This document shows positions 1 to 4,885 of a stretch of 5,209 nt of DNA, piece after piece (the first letter of the stretch is position 1; each line of letters opens with the position of its first letter). A program made the translations under genes and the position numbers. The stretch comes from Rhodospirillales bacterium (GTDB lineage: Bacteria; Pseudomonadota; Alphaproteobacteria; Rhodospirillales; JASLLV01): positions 1 through 5,209 of the forward strand of contig JASMAE010000001.1 of assembly GCA_030754475.1 (NCBI GenBank), given 5' to 3'. Under the pieces are notes generated by a model, which had not been told where the DNA came from, did no database searches, and was given only the letters and a program-made list of their open reading frames with translations.

Positions 1-83
1 GTGAAGGAGAAGCCAAGGGGGCGAGGGTTCACTGGGGGGGGGCCGGCGCCGCCGAAACCGGCGTCCATGGTTACCGGCGACAC
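1..83 (-). CDS. Possible 5' end of an unidentified gene, cut by the left window edge
   Basis: A minus-strand reading frame stays open from a GTG at 83 to the window edge, about 27 codons. The case for it is a GGAGG at 96-92, 8 nt before the GTG, and third positions that are about 80% G or C. The predicted start MSPVTMDAGFGGAGPPP is rich in Gly and Pro and matches no family I recognise. The same frame extends upstream to a stop at 191-189, so an ATG at 125 or a GTG at 149 could also start it, but neither has a good ribosome binding site. The tRNA-Gly lies upstream on the same strand. The short length and the nine-C run inside the frame leave real doubt; it may be non-coding. Confidence 0.33.
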   Translation of the reverse strand, partial: MSPVTMDAGFGGAGPPPVNPRPLGFSF

Positions 84-148
84 AAATGCCCCCTCCAGGC
101 CGATTTCCGAGCCGCTGGGAAGCATTGTCGAGGGCGCCGCCCCCCCCA
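33..148. repeat. Long-spaced inverted repeat built on a G run and a C run
   Basis: A run of nine G (34-42) followed by CCGGCGCC, and GGCGCCG followed by eight C (140-147), can pair over about 15 bp (35-50 with 133-147) with one bulged base, enclosing about 82 nt. Homopolymer runs of this length are prone to slippage or miscalling, so their lengths should be treated as uncertain. No function is evident. If the minus-strand gene at 83 is real, the left arm lies inside it. Confidence 0.4.
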
Positions 149-208
149 CACAACACCCGGAAGGCCCGAAATCGCTCCTGAGGGTGCCCTATGGGTGCCC
201 TGGAAGGG

Positions 209-240
209 CAAGGGGTCAGCGCGGAAATGCTAACCCCTTG
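209..240 (-). other. Hairpin just 3' of tRNA-Gly
   Basis: CAAGGGGT and AGC pair with GCT and ACCCCTTG across one mismatch (217/232) and an 8-nt loop. On the minus strand, six T (246-241) follow directly after the tRNA CCA and come before this hairpin, so the order is reversed from a standard intrinsic terminator, and no T run follows the hairpin on either strand. It may be a 3' processing or transcript-stabilising structure. The nearby direct repeat GGGTGCCCT (182-190 and 193-201) is unexplained. Confidence 0.45.
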
Positions 241-246
241 AAAAAA

Positions 247-321
247 TGGAGCGGGCGATGGGATTCGAACCCACGACTTCAACCTTGGCAAGGTTGCGCT
301 CTACCCCTGAGCTACGCCCGC
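247..321 (-). tRNA. tRNA-Gly, anticodon GCC
   Basis: The minus strand folds into a complete 75-nt cloverleaf. The acceptor stem GCGGGCG pairs with CGCCCGC, the D arm GCTC pairs with GAGC, the anticodon stem CAACC pairs with GGTTG around the loop TTGCCAA (anticodon GCC), and the T arm carries the invariant TTCGAAT loop. Position 73 is T and the 3' CCA is encoded. It reads GGC and GGU glycine codons. It lies divergently from the deacylase gene and has its own promoter upstream. Confidence 0.97.
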
Positions 322-350
322 GTGGCCGTATGCCTCGGCCAGCGAAGCTG

Positions 351-378
351 ATAATAGTTTCGCGGTGCGCGTTTGCAA
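351..378 (-). promoter_or_regulatory. Promoter of tRNA-Gly
   Basis: On the minus strand, TTGCAA (378-373) and TATTAT (356-351) are separated by 16 bp. Including neighbouring bases they read CTTGCA and CTATTAT, close to the housekeeping-sigma CTTGAC / CTATAT pattern of alphaproteobacteria. The predicted start near 344 leaves a leader of about 22 nt before the tRNA. The same AT-rich patch could serve a divergent promoter for the deacylase gene (GATAAT at 350-355 on the plus strand), but no matching -35 was found for that. Confidence 0.6.
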
Positions 379-410
379 GATGTGCATGCGGGCCGCCCGG
401 AACGGGAACC

Positions 411-415
411 GGAGG
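411..415 (+). promoter_or_regulatory. Ribosome binding site of the deacylase gene
   Basis: GGAGG lies 7 nt before the ATG at 423 and fixes that start. The same frame is open back into the tRNA gene, where translation would make no sense. Confidence 0.75.
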
Positions 416-422
416 GCGCGGA

Positions 423-911
423 ATGGCGCTAACACCCGAGCAATTGCTCGCAAAGTTCGACGAACTCGGCATCGAAACCGAGACCCACGAGCACGCGCCC
501 GTCTTCACCGTCGCCGAAAGCAAGCGGCTGCGCGGCGCGCTCGCGGGCGGGCACTGCAAGGCGCTCTTTCTCAAGGACAAGAAGGGCGCGCTGTGGCTGG
601 TGGTCACGCTCGAGGACCGCGCCATCGACATGAAGGCGTTGCGGCGCACGATCGGCGCGGCACCGCTTTCGTTCGCCCGGCCCGAGCTCCTCGAAGACGT
701 TCTTGGCATCACGCCCGGCACCGTGACGCCCTTCGCGCTGGTCAACGATACTGAGATGCGGGTGCGCGTGGTGCTTGATGCCGCCATGATGGACGAGACG
801 GTGCTGAACTACCACCCGCTGACCAACGCCGCGACGACCTCGATCTCCCCCGCCGGCCTCCTCGCATTCATTCGCGCCTGCGGCCACGAGCCCGCCATCC
901 TCGCCCTTTAG
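423..911 (+). CDS. Aminoacyl-tRNA deacylase, ProXp-ala / YbaK-type editing domain protein
   Basis: This 162-residue protein is a free-standing tRNA-editing domain of the family related to the INS domain of prolyl-tRNA synthetase, also called the PrdX or ProXp-ala group. Such cytoplasmic enzymes hydrolyse mischarged Ala-tRNA(Pro). Family marks are HEHAPVFTV (22-30), GGHCKALFLKDKKG (42-55) with the catalytic lysine K46, and NYHPLTNAATTSI (129-141) with H131. Family members normally have Asn directly after the lysine (KNLFL); here it is Ala47, which may change activity or specificity. GGAGG at 411-415, 7 nt before the ATG, supports this start over upstream in-frame codons that run into the tRNA. 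Length is normal for the family. The substrate is inferred from the family; related groups edit other mischarged tRNAs. Confidence 0.9.
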   Translation: MALTPEQLLAKFDELGIETETHEHAPVFTVAESKRLRGALAGGHCKALFLKDKKGALWLVVTLEDRAIDMKALRRTIGAAPLSFARPELLEDVLGITPGTVTPFALVNDTEMRVRVVLDAAMMDETVLNYHPLTNAATTSISPAGLLAFIRACGHEPAILAL

Positions 912-912
912 T

Positions 913-1035
913 TCGTTGTCCACTTACGTGGAATCGCACCAGCGTCCACCCCCGCCGGCCGCCCACGGAATCGTATGCTTGGGGTGGTCGGGCGGGGGTG
1001 CGGGCTGGAACCGACTAAAGGGATAAAGCGCTCGG
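913..1035 (+). repeat. Two-part dispersed repeat, copy 1 (expanded centre)
   Basis: Two blocks match the minus strand of 4792-4864 in the same order. Block A (913-939) is identical at 23 of 27 positions and block B (998-1035) at 32 of 38, counted by eye. The blocks are separated here by 58 nt but by only 8 nt in the other copy. Block B contains the shared core GCTGGAACCGAC. The copy begins 2 nt after the deacylase stop codon. Two copies in opposite orientation about 3.8 kb apart, both in front of genes, suggest a dispersed genomic repeat or a shared regulatory element; I do not recognise a named family. Confidence 0.7.
947..1000. repeat. Large GC-rich hairpin in the centre of repeat copy 1
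   Basis: Bases 947-956 (CACCCCCGCC core) pair perfectly over 10 bp with 991-1000. After a small internal loop, 959-964 pair with 982-987, including one G-T pair. The loop is about 17 nt. This hairpin takes up most of the extra sequence that separates the two blocks of copy 1 and is absent from copy 2, which looks like insertion in one copy or loss from the other. Confidence 0.55.
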
Positions 1036-1129
1036 GCATTCTCGGATCCGACCGGAGCTGCCCTCACGCCGGCCCGGCCGCGCGACCGATGGCGTCATCT
1101 GGGCGGCCGAGAGACGAGAGGCGCAGCGG

Positions 1130-1147
1130 TGTCCACGTTCGTGGACA
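1130..1147. promoter_or_regulatory. Stem-loop related to the dispersed repeat; possible operator
   Basis: TGTCCAC and GTGGACA form a perfect 7-bp stem around GTTC. It is about 90 bases upstream of the thioredoxin-TPR start codon. It matches the hairpin in block A of repeat copy 1 (917-934) at 14 of 18 positions, with the same 4-nt loop length. It could be a dimeric repressor site or part of a structured leader RNA; the sequence does not settle which. Confidence 0.4.
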
Positions 1148-1170
1148 ATGCGCGAGCGCGGCCCCGGACC

Positions 1171-1199
1171 TTGCGTTCGCCTTCGGTTGCGGCCATCTT
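1171..1199 (+). promoter_or_regulatory. Weak promoter candidate for the thioredoxin-TPR operon
   Basis: TTGCGT (1171-1176; CTTGCG when shifted one base) and CATCTT (1194-1199) are separated by 17 bp. The -10 matches the consensus at only three of six positions. It is the best housekeeping-type candidate I see before the operon, and it lies just downstream of the stem-loop at 1130-1147. Confidence 0.2.
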
Positions 1200-1237
1200 T
1201 CCGGGACCGACACTTCTGACACGCAGGTGAGAAACCC

Positions 1238-2164
1238 ATGGAGTTCCTCCTCGACCCGAACCCAACCGACGCCCAGGCTCCGGGGGCGCCGCCGGGTGAG
1301 TTGATCAAGGACGCCACCGTCGAATCCTTCACCGCCGACGTGATCGAAAAATCGGTCGAGGTGCCGGTCATCGTCGATTTCTGGGCGCCTTGGTGTGGGC
1401 CGTGCAAACAGCTCGGACCGACGTTGGAAAAACTGGTTCGCCAAGCCGGCGGGCTGGTCCGCCTGGTCAAGGTGAACATCGACGAGAACCAGGCCTTGGC
1501 GACGCAGATGCGCATCCAGTCCATTCCCGCCGTCTTCGCGTTCCAAGGCGGTCGCCCGGTGGACGGGTTCATCGGGGCGCAGCCCGAAAGCCAGATCAAG
1601 AGCTTCGTGGACCGCCTGCTCGGAGGCGCCAAACCGCCGCTGGAACAAGCGCTCGACGCCGCCCGCCAGACGCTGGAAGCGGGCGATCACCCGGCCGCGA
1701 CGGCCCTGTATTCGGAGATCCTGAACCACGAGCCGGGCCACGCGAGCGCGACGGCGGGGCTGCTTCGCTGTCTCGTCGCCAGCGGCGATCTGGACGGCGC
1801 CAGACACTTCGCCGACGCATTCACGGCCGCGCTCCGGGCGGATACCGAGATCGCCGCCGCGCTGTCGGCGCTGGAGCTCGCCGAGGCCGGCGAAGCCTCG
1901 ACCGGATCGACGGCGGAGTTCCAGCGAAGAGTCGAGGCGGATGCGAACGATCACGCGGCGCGTTTCGACCTGGCGATGGCGCTATACGGCGACGCCGACG
2001 ACGAGGCCGCCATCGAGACGCTGTTGGAACTGTTGCGCCGCGACCGCGCCTGGAACGACGAAGCGGCGCGCAAGCAGCTCATTAAGATCTTCGATTCCCT
2101 CGGCGCCACCCATCCGCACACGCTCGCAGGAAGGAAGGGTCTGTCGTCGATCCTCTTCTCCTGA
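1238..2164 (+). CDS. cnoX: Thioredoxin-TPR protein, CnoX/YbbN family
   Basis: The 308-residue protein has a thioredoxin fold at about residues 20-130 and a helical TPR-like region at about 131-308, the layout of CnoX (YbbN), a chaperone-redoxin that protects proteins from irreversible oxidation and hands clients to chaperones. The active-site motif WCGPC has C53 and C56, and the cis-proline loop SIPAVF places P97. E. coli CnoX lacks an intact CXXC, whereas alphaproteobacterial members keep it, so thiol-disulfide activity is expected here. There is no signal peptide, so it should be cytoplasmic. AGGTGA at 1225-1230 supports the ATG at 1238. It heads a tight same-strand set, with the next gene 21 bp away, and repeats lie upstream. 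Plain thioredoxin is excluded by length. Confidence 0.92.
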   Translation: MEFLLDPNPTDAQAPGAPPGELIKDATVESFTADVIEKSVEVPVIVDFWAPWCGPCKQLGPTLEKLVRQAGGLVRLVKVNIDENQALATQMRIQSIPAVFAFQGGRPVDGFIGAQPESQIKSFVDRLLGGAKPPLEQALDAARQTLEAGDHPAATALYSEILNHEPGHASATAGLLRCLVASGDLDGARHFADAFTAALRADTEIAAALSALELAEAGEASTGSTAEFQRRVEADANDHAARFDLAMALYGDADDEAAIETLLELLRRDRAWNDEAARKQLIKIFDSLGATHPHTLAGRKGLSSILFS

Positions 2165-2185
2165 GCGCGCGGAGCGCGAACGCGG

Positions 2186-2842
2186 ATGTCTGCCGATCGG
2201 CACCGCCTTCCGGACACGCTGCCGCTCTTCCCGCTTCGGGGCGTGATCGTGCTTGCGCGCGCCCGCTTGCCGCTTAACGTGTTCGAACCGCGCTATCTCA
2301 ACATGACGGCGGACGCCTTGGGCAATATGCGGATGATCGGGATGATCCAGCCGCGCCGTCATACGAGCGGCCCGATCGGCGACGATGACGAGCTGTTCGA
2401 CGTCGGATGCGCGGGCCGGATTACCGCCTTTTCGGAAACGGATGACGGCCGCTTTCTCATCACGCTGATGGGGGTCTCGCGGTTCCGCATCGGACGCGAG
2501 CTCGAAATGGTCCGCGGATATCGCCGCGCAGCCGTCGATTACGATTCCTTCACCGACGACCTCGCGGCGGACCAAAACCCGATCCTAGACCGGCCGGGCC
2601 TGGTCGGTGCGATGCGCGCGTATTTTTCGCGGATGGGCATCGAGGCGAGGTTTGATGCGTTCGAGGCGGCCGCCGACGAGGCCCTGGTCACCACCCTCGC
2701 CATGGTCTGCCCGTTCTCGCCCGGAGAGAAACAGGCCTTGTTGGAGGCTGCGTTCGTTCCGGATCGGGCCTCCATGCTCGTCGGCCTGATGGAAATGGCG
2801 CTCGGCGAGGCCGGGCATCAGGCGGGCGACGCGCGACACTGA
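2186..2842 (+). CDS. Free-standing Lon N-terminal (LAN) domain protein
   Basis: The 218-residue protein is the substrate-binding domain of Lon protease (PF02190) without the AAA+ ATPase or peptidase parts. It begins with LPLFPLRGVIVLARARLPL (12-30) and NVFEPRY (31-37), carries VGCAGRI (73-79) and GVSRFRI (96-102) in the beta-rich part, and has a helical tail with VCPFSPGEKQALLEA (174-188). That is the usual length for these stand-alone proteins, so it is not a broken lon gene. Their role is not settled; by analogy it may recognise exposed protein segments. Its place 21 bp after the CnoX-like gene fits a protein quality role by inference. GGAG at 2171-2174 is the only ribosome binding site candidate and is somewhat far from the ATG. 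Confidence 0.92.
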   Translation: MSADRHRLPDTLPLFPLRGVIVLARARLPLNVFEPRYLNMTADALGNMRMIGMIQPRRHTSGPIGDDDELFDVGCAGRITAFSETDDGRFLITLMGVSRFRIGRELEMVRGYRRAAVDYDSFTDDLAADQNPILDRPGLVGAMRAYFSRMGIEARFDAFEAAADEALVTTLAMVCPFSPGEKQALLEAAFVPDRASMLVGLMEMALGEAGHQAGDARH

Positions 2843-2861
2843 CGGCATTAACGACACTGAC
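2834..2861. repeat. Direct repeat with a doubled in-frame stop codon
   Basis: CGACACTGAC occurs at 2834-2843 and 2852-2861, 18 bases apart. The first copy contains the stop of the Lon-domain gene (2840-2842), and the second gives another TGA in the same frame (2858-2860), a backup stop six codons later. It may come from a small tandem duplication. Confidence 0.5.
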
Positions 2862-2862
2862 T

Positions 2863-2878
2863 GCGGCGGCGCCGCCGC
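2863..2878. other. Perfect 16-base GC palindrome between operon genes
   Basis: GCGGCGGCGCCGCCGC is its own reverse complement and could form a 6-bp stem with a 4-nt loop in the mRNA. It lies in the 53-base gap between the Lon-domain and Trm112-like genes, 5 bases before the latter's ribosome binding site. It might affect processing or translation of the second half of the operon. No T run follows, so it is not an intrinsic terminator. Confidence 0.4.
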
Positions 2879-2883
2879 GACGC

Positions 2884-2888
2884 GGAGG
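2884..2888 (+). promoter_or_regulatory. Ribosome binding site deciding the Trm112-like start
   Basis: GGAGG has 7 nt to the ATG at 2896 but 1 nt to the ATG at 2890. The normal spacing picks 2896. Confidence 0.7.
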
Positions 2889-2895
2889 AATGGAC

Positions 2896-3102
2896 ATGAG
2901 CGTTCGCAAGGTCGATCCCAAGCTTCTCGAGATTCTCGTCTGCCCCCTCACCAAGGGGCCGCTCAGTTACGACGCCGAGGCCCAGGAGCTGATCAGCGAA
3001 CAGGCGGGCCTGGCGTATCCGATCCGCGACGGTATTCCCATCATGCTGGTTGACGAGGCGCGTGCGCTCGAGGCGGACGATCCCAAAGCAAAGGGCGCAT
3101 GA
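2896..3102 (+). CDS. Trm112-like / UPF0434 (YcaR family) small protein
   Basis: This 68-residue protein has the whole bacterial Trm112-like pattern: LLEILVCPLTKGPL (10-23), then AYPIRDGIPIML (about 39-50). In eukaryotes and archaea, Trm112 is a small activator subunit of methyltransferases acting on tRNA, rRNA and release factors; the bacterial role is less clear. Only the first Cys of the usual CPxC zinc motif is present (C16, with Thr at 19), and no other Cys pair is seen, so zinc binding is unlikely; this loss is common in alphaproteobacterial members as far as I know. GGAGG at 2884-2888 is 7 nt before the ATG at 2896 but only 1 nt from the in-frame ATG at 2890, so I chose 2896. Its stop overlaps the next gene by 4 bases. 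Confidence 0.9.
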   Translation: MSVRKVDPKLLEILVCPLTKGPLSYDAEAQELISEQAGLAYPIRDGIPIMLVDEARALEADDPKAKGA

Positions 3103-3479
3103 ACGCGGGCGAGACGTTGGGATCGAAGACGAAGCCCACCGAGATCCGACTGAAGCGCGACGCGCGGACCCTCGAGGTCGACTTCGACGACGGCCGCAGC
3201 TTCCAGCTTGCGGCCGAGCTCTTGCGCGTGGAAAGCCCCTCTGCCGAGGTGCAGGGCCACAGCGCGGGCGAAAAGACCACGGTCGCCGGACGCCGTCACG
3301 TCGGGATCGTCTCGGTCGAGCCCGTGGGTCACTACGCGGTTCGCATCGCCTTCGACGATCTCCATGATACCGGGATCTACTCGTGGGACACGCTCTACCG
3401 TCTGGGCGCGAATCAGGACGCGATTTGGAAGGCTTATTTGCGGGCGCTCGAAGACAAGGGCCTCAGCCGCGATCCGTGA
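3099..3479 (+). CDS. DUF971 family protein (gamma-butyrobetaine hydroxylase N-terminal-like domain)
   Basis: The 126-residue protein consists almost entirely of a DUF971 domain (PF06155). Visible marks are EIRLKRDARTLEVDFDDG (15-32), LLRVESPSAEVQGH (41-54) and FDDLHDTGIYSWDTLY (85-100), followed by a C-terminal helix (IWKAYLRALEDKG). The domain also occurs at the N terminus of carnitine-pathway dioxygenases and fused to Mrp/ApbC iron-sulfur carrier proteins such as plant HCF101, so a link to metal or Fe-S handling is possible, but no activity is established for the single-domain form. The start overlaps the previous stop (ATGA), which suggests translational coupling; AAAGGG at 3090-3095 is a weak ribosome binding site. 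It is the last gene of the operon, facing the monooxygenase across a 26-base gap. Confidence 0.88.
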   Translation: MNAGETLGSKTKPTEIRLKRDARTLEVDFDDGRSFQLAAELLRVESPSAEVQGHSAGEKTTVAGRRHVGIVSVEPVGHYAVRIAFDDLHDTGIYSWDTLYRLGANQDAIWKAYLRALEDKGLSRDP

Positions 3480-3494
3480 GCCCGGAGTGCGGGC
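3480..3494. terminator. Short GC stem between convergent genes, possible weak bidirectional terminator
   Basis: GCCCG and CGGGC form a 5-bp stem around GAGTG in the 26-base gap between the DUF971 stop and the monooxygenase stop. There is no T run on either strand, so any terminating effect is speculative. The position between converging genes is the main argument. Confidence 0.2.
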
Positions 3495-3505
3495 CGCAAT
3501 CCGCC

Positions 3506-4750
3506 CTAACGCATCAGGCGCGGTAGATCGCCGACGACGCCCATCGCGTGGCGCATGAAGGACCGCTTCAGCACGGGCACGCGGCCGACCGCCGCGAGGC
3601 CCGCGTCTCGAAGGCGCTTCAACGGCCGGATGTCGTTCGAGAACAGTCGATTGAGACCGTCGGTCGCCGCCAGCATCAAGGTGTTGTCGAAGCGGCGCCA
3701 GCGCGCGTAACGATCGAGCACCGTCGACAACCCGATATCGAGGCCGAGGGAACGGGCGTCGACGAGCACGTCCGCGAGCGCGGCGGCGTCGCGCAGCCCC
3801 ATGTTCAAGCCCTGGCCCGCGATCGGGTGCATGGCATGGAGCGCGTCGCCGACAAGCGCGATGCGGGGCGCGATGGCGGTCTCGGCGTATTGCAGGGAAA
3901 GCGGATAAGCCCAACGCGGTCCCACCGGCTCGATTTGGCCCAGGAAGGCGCCAATGCGGTCCGCAAGCTCGTCGCGAAACTCGCCCGCATCCAGGGCCAT
4001 GATCGCGGGCGCCAGTGCGCGGCGTTCCGTCCACACGATGGCCGATCGCCGGCCGTTCAGCGGCAGGATCGCGAACGGCCCGGCCGAAAGGAAGTGCTCG
4101 TGAGCCACGTTCGCGTGCGGATGCTCATGCGCGATCGTACAGACGATAGCCGTTTGCGGGTAATCCCAGCCGGTCACGCGGATACCGGCGCCGGCGCGCG
4201 TCCGCGAAGCGCGGCCGTCCGACCCCACGGCGAGCGCGGCCCGCACGCGACGGCCGTCGGCGAGAAGCGCCTCGACGCCCGTGTCCGTCACCGACAGCCC
4301 CGCGACGCTCACCGGCGTCAAGAGACGGACACCGCCAAGCTCGGCCAGCCGGGACGCGAGTGCCCGGCGCAGCGTCCGGGCTTCGACCATGTGGCCGAAA
4401 GGCTCCGGACCCACCTCGCGGTGGTCGTAGTGCAAATACTGCCGTGATCCCCGCTCGGACACCCGAATCTCGAGAATGGCGGCCGCGTCGCGGCTCGCGT
4501 GGCGCCACACGCCCAGGCCTTCGAACAAGCGCCGCGAGACAAGCGCGATGGCGAAGGCGCGTCCATCGAACCGCGGGTCGGTAAACCGTTCCCAGCGCTC
4601 GCGGTCCGCCAGAACGACGCTGAATCCGGCTAGCCCGAGGGCGCAGGCCACCGTGCAGCCGACGATGCCGCCGCCGACCACCAGGACGTCGGCGCCGATC
4701 ACGTCCGCGGGCGCGCGCCCGGAAGTGGATTTCGCATTCACGGCGCGCAT
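3506..4750 (-). CDS. UbiH/UbiF/VisC/COQ6 family FAD-dependent monooxygenase (ubiquinone biosynthesis)
   Basis: This 414-residue flavoprotein belongs to the aromatic hydroxylases that add oxygen to the ring of ubiquinone precursors using FAD, NAD(P)H and O2. The Rossmann motif is VLVVGGGIVG (22-31), the DG motif is GSDGRASRTR (176-185), the second FAD motif is VGDALHAMHP (300-309), and HPIAGQGLNMGLRD (308-321) matches the UbiH family signature. Which ring carbon it hydroxylates (UbiH, UbiF, UbiL or UbiM type) cannot be told by eye. The frame stays open to 4891, but 4792-4891 is shared repeat and palindrome, so I place the start at the ATG at 4750. A GGGGA precedes it closely and sits in a CCCC-ATTC-GGGG hairpin (4754-4765). 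A GTG at 4741 is an alternative start. Confidence 0.92.
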   Translation of the reverse strand: MRAVNAKSTSGRAPADVIGADVLVVGGGIVGCTVACALGLAGFSVVLADRERWERFTDPRFDGRAFAIALVSRRLFEGLGVWRHASRDAAAILEIRVSERGSRQYLHYDHREVGPEPFGHMVEARTLRRALASRLAELGGVRLLTPVSVAGLSVTDTGVEALLADGRRVRAALAVGSDGRASRTRAGAGIRVTGWDYPQTAIVCTIAHEHPHANVAHEHFLSAGPFAILPLNGRRSAIVWTERRALAPAIMALDAGEFRDELADRIGAFLGQIEPVGPRWAYPLSLQYAETAIAPRIALVGDALHAMHPIAGQGLNMGLRDAAALADVLVDARSLGLDIGLSTVLDRYARWRRFDNTLMLAATDGLNRLFSNDIRPLKRLRDAGLAAVGRVPVLKRSFMRHAMGVVGDLPRLMR

Positions 4751-4791
4751 GTTCCCCGAATGGGGCGCGAAGTCCAGCCTCGATTCACCTA

Positions 4792-4864
4792 CCGGGCGCC
4801 CTATCCCTGTCGTCGGTTCCAGCTCGCACCGCCGCCCGTGCGAATCCACGTGAATGGATAACGA
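4792..4864 (-). repeat. Two-part dispersed repeat, copy 2 (compact)
   Basis: Read on the minus strand, block A (4864-4838) and block B (4829-4792) follow the same order as in 913-1035, with an 8-nt centre in place of 58 nt. It lies in the 5' region of the monooxygenase gene. Block A folds into a 6-bp stem with a TCAC loop. The T-G pair in this stem corresponds to a C-G pair in copy 1, so pairing is kept despite the base change. Presence in a clearly intergenic place elsewhere argues that this stretch is not coding here. Confidence 0.7.
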
Positions 4865-4885
4865 TTTAGAGCGCATCGCAGTTCC
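4860..4885 (-). promoter_or_regulatory. Candidate EcfG-type (general stress sigma factor) promoter of the monooxygenase gene
   Basis: On the minus strand GGAAC (4885-4881) is followed after 17 nt by CGTT (4863-4860). GGAAC-N16/17-CGTT is the known promoter consensus of the alphaproteobacterial general stress response sigma factor EcfG. The predicted start near 4853 would leave a leader of about 100 nt and would fall within the repeat hairpin at 4859-4844. The site joins the palindrome to repeat copy 2, so it could be a by-product of a repeat family. Confidence 0.4.

Larger units (their letters stand above)
912..1237. other. Repeat-rich intergenic region upstream of the thioredoxin-TPR operon
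   Basis: This 326-base stretch lies between the deacylase stop and the operon start. It holds a two-part repeat (913-1035), a large hairpin inside that repeat (947-1000), a 10-base palindrome TCGGATCCGA (1042-1051), a related stem-loop (1130-1147) and a weak promoter candidate near 1171-1199. Open frames crossing it show no family features and no ribosome binding site, so I call it non-coding. Confidence 0.7.

Noticed and set aside
1..351. Plus-strand open frame from the left edge through the tRNA
   Set aside because: It overlaps the whole tRNA-Gly antisense, has no ribosome binding site in the window and shows no family features.
998..1032. Possible EcfG promoter GGAAC...CGCT in repeat block B
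   Set aside because: The -10 has CGCT (copy 1) or CGCC (copy 2) in place of CGTT, so the match is not good enough to call.
975..1304. Plus-strand open frame in the intergenic region
   Set aside because: It starts inside a hairpin loop, runs through repeat block B and into the thioredoxin-TPR gene in another frame. Its similarity to the upstream extension of the monooxygenase frame comes from the shared DNA repeat, not from a protein.
1064..1954. Long minus-strand open frame of 296 codons
   Set aside because: It is antisense to the thioredoxin-TPR gene, whose active-site motif and family layout are unambiguous.
2967..4034. Long minus-strand open frame of 355 codons
   Set aside because: It is antisense to the Trm112-like and DUF971 genes and out of frame with the monooxygenase; the Arg/Ala/Gly-rich translation is typical of GC-rich shadow frames.
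3548..4447. Long plus-strand open frame of 299 codons
   Set aside because: It is antisense to the monooxygenase, which carries all FAD motifs and the UbiH signature.
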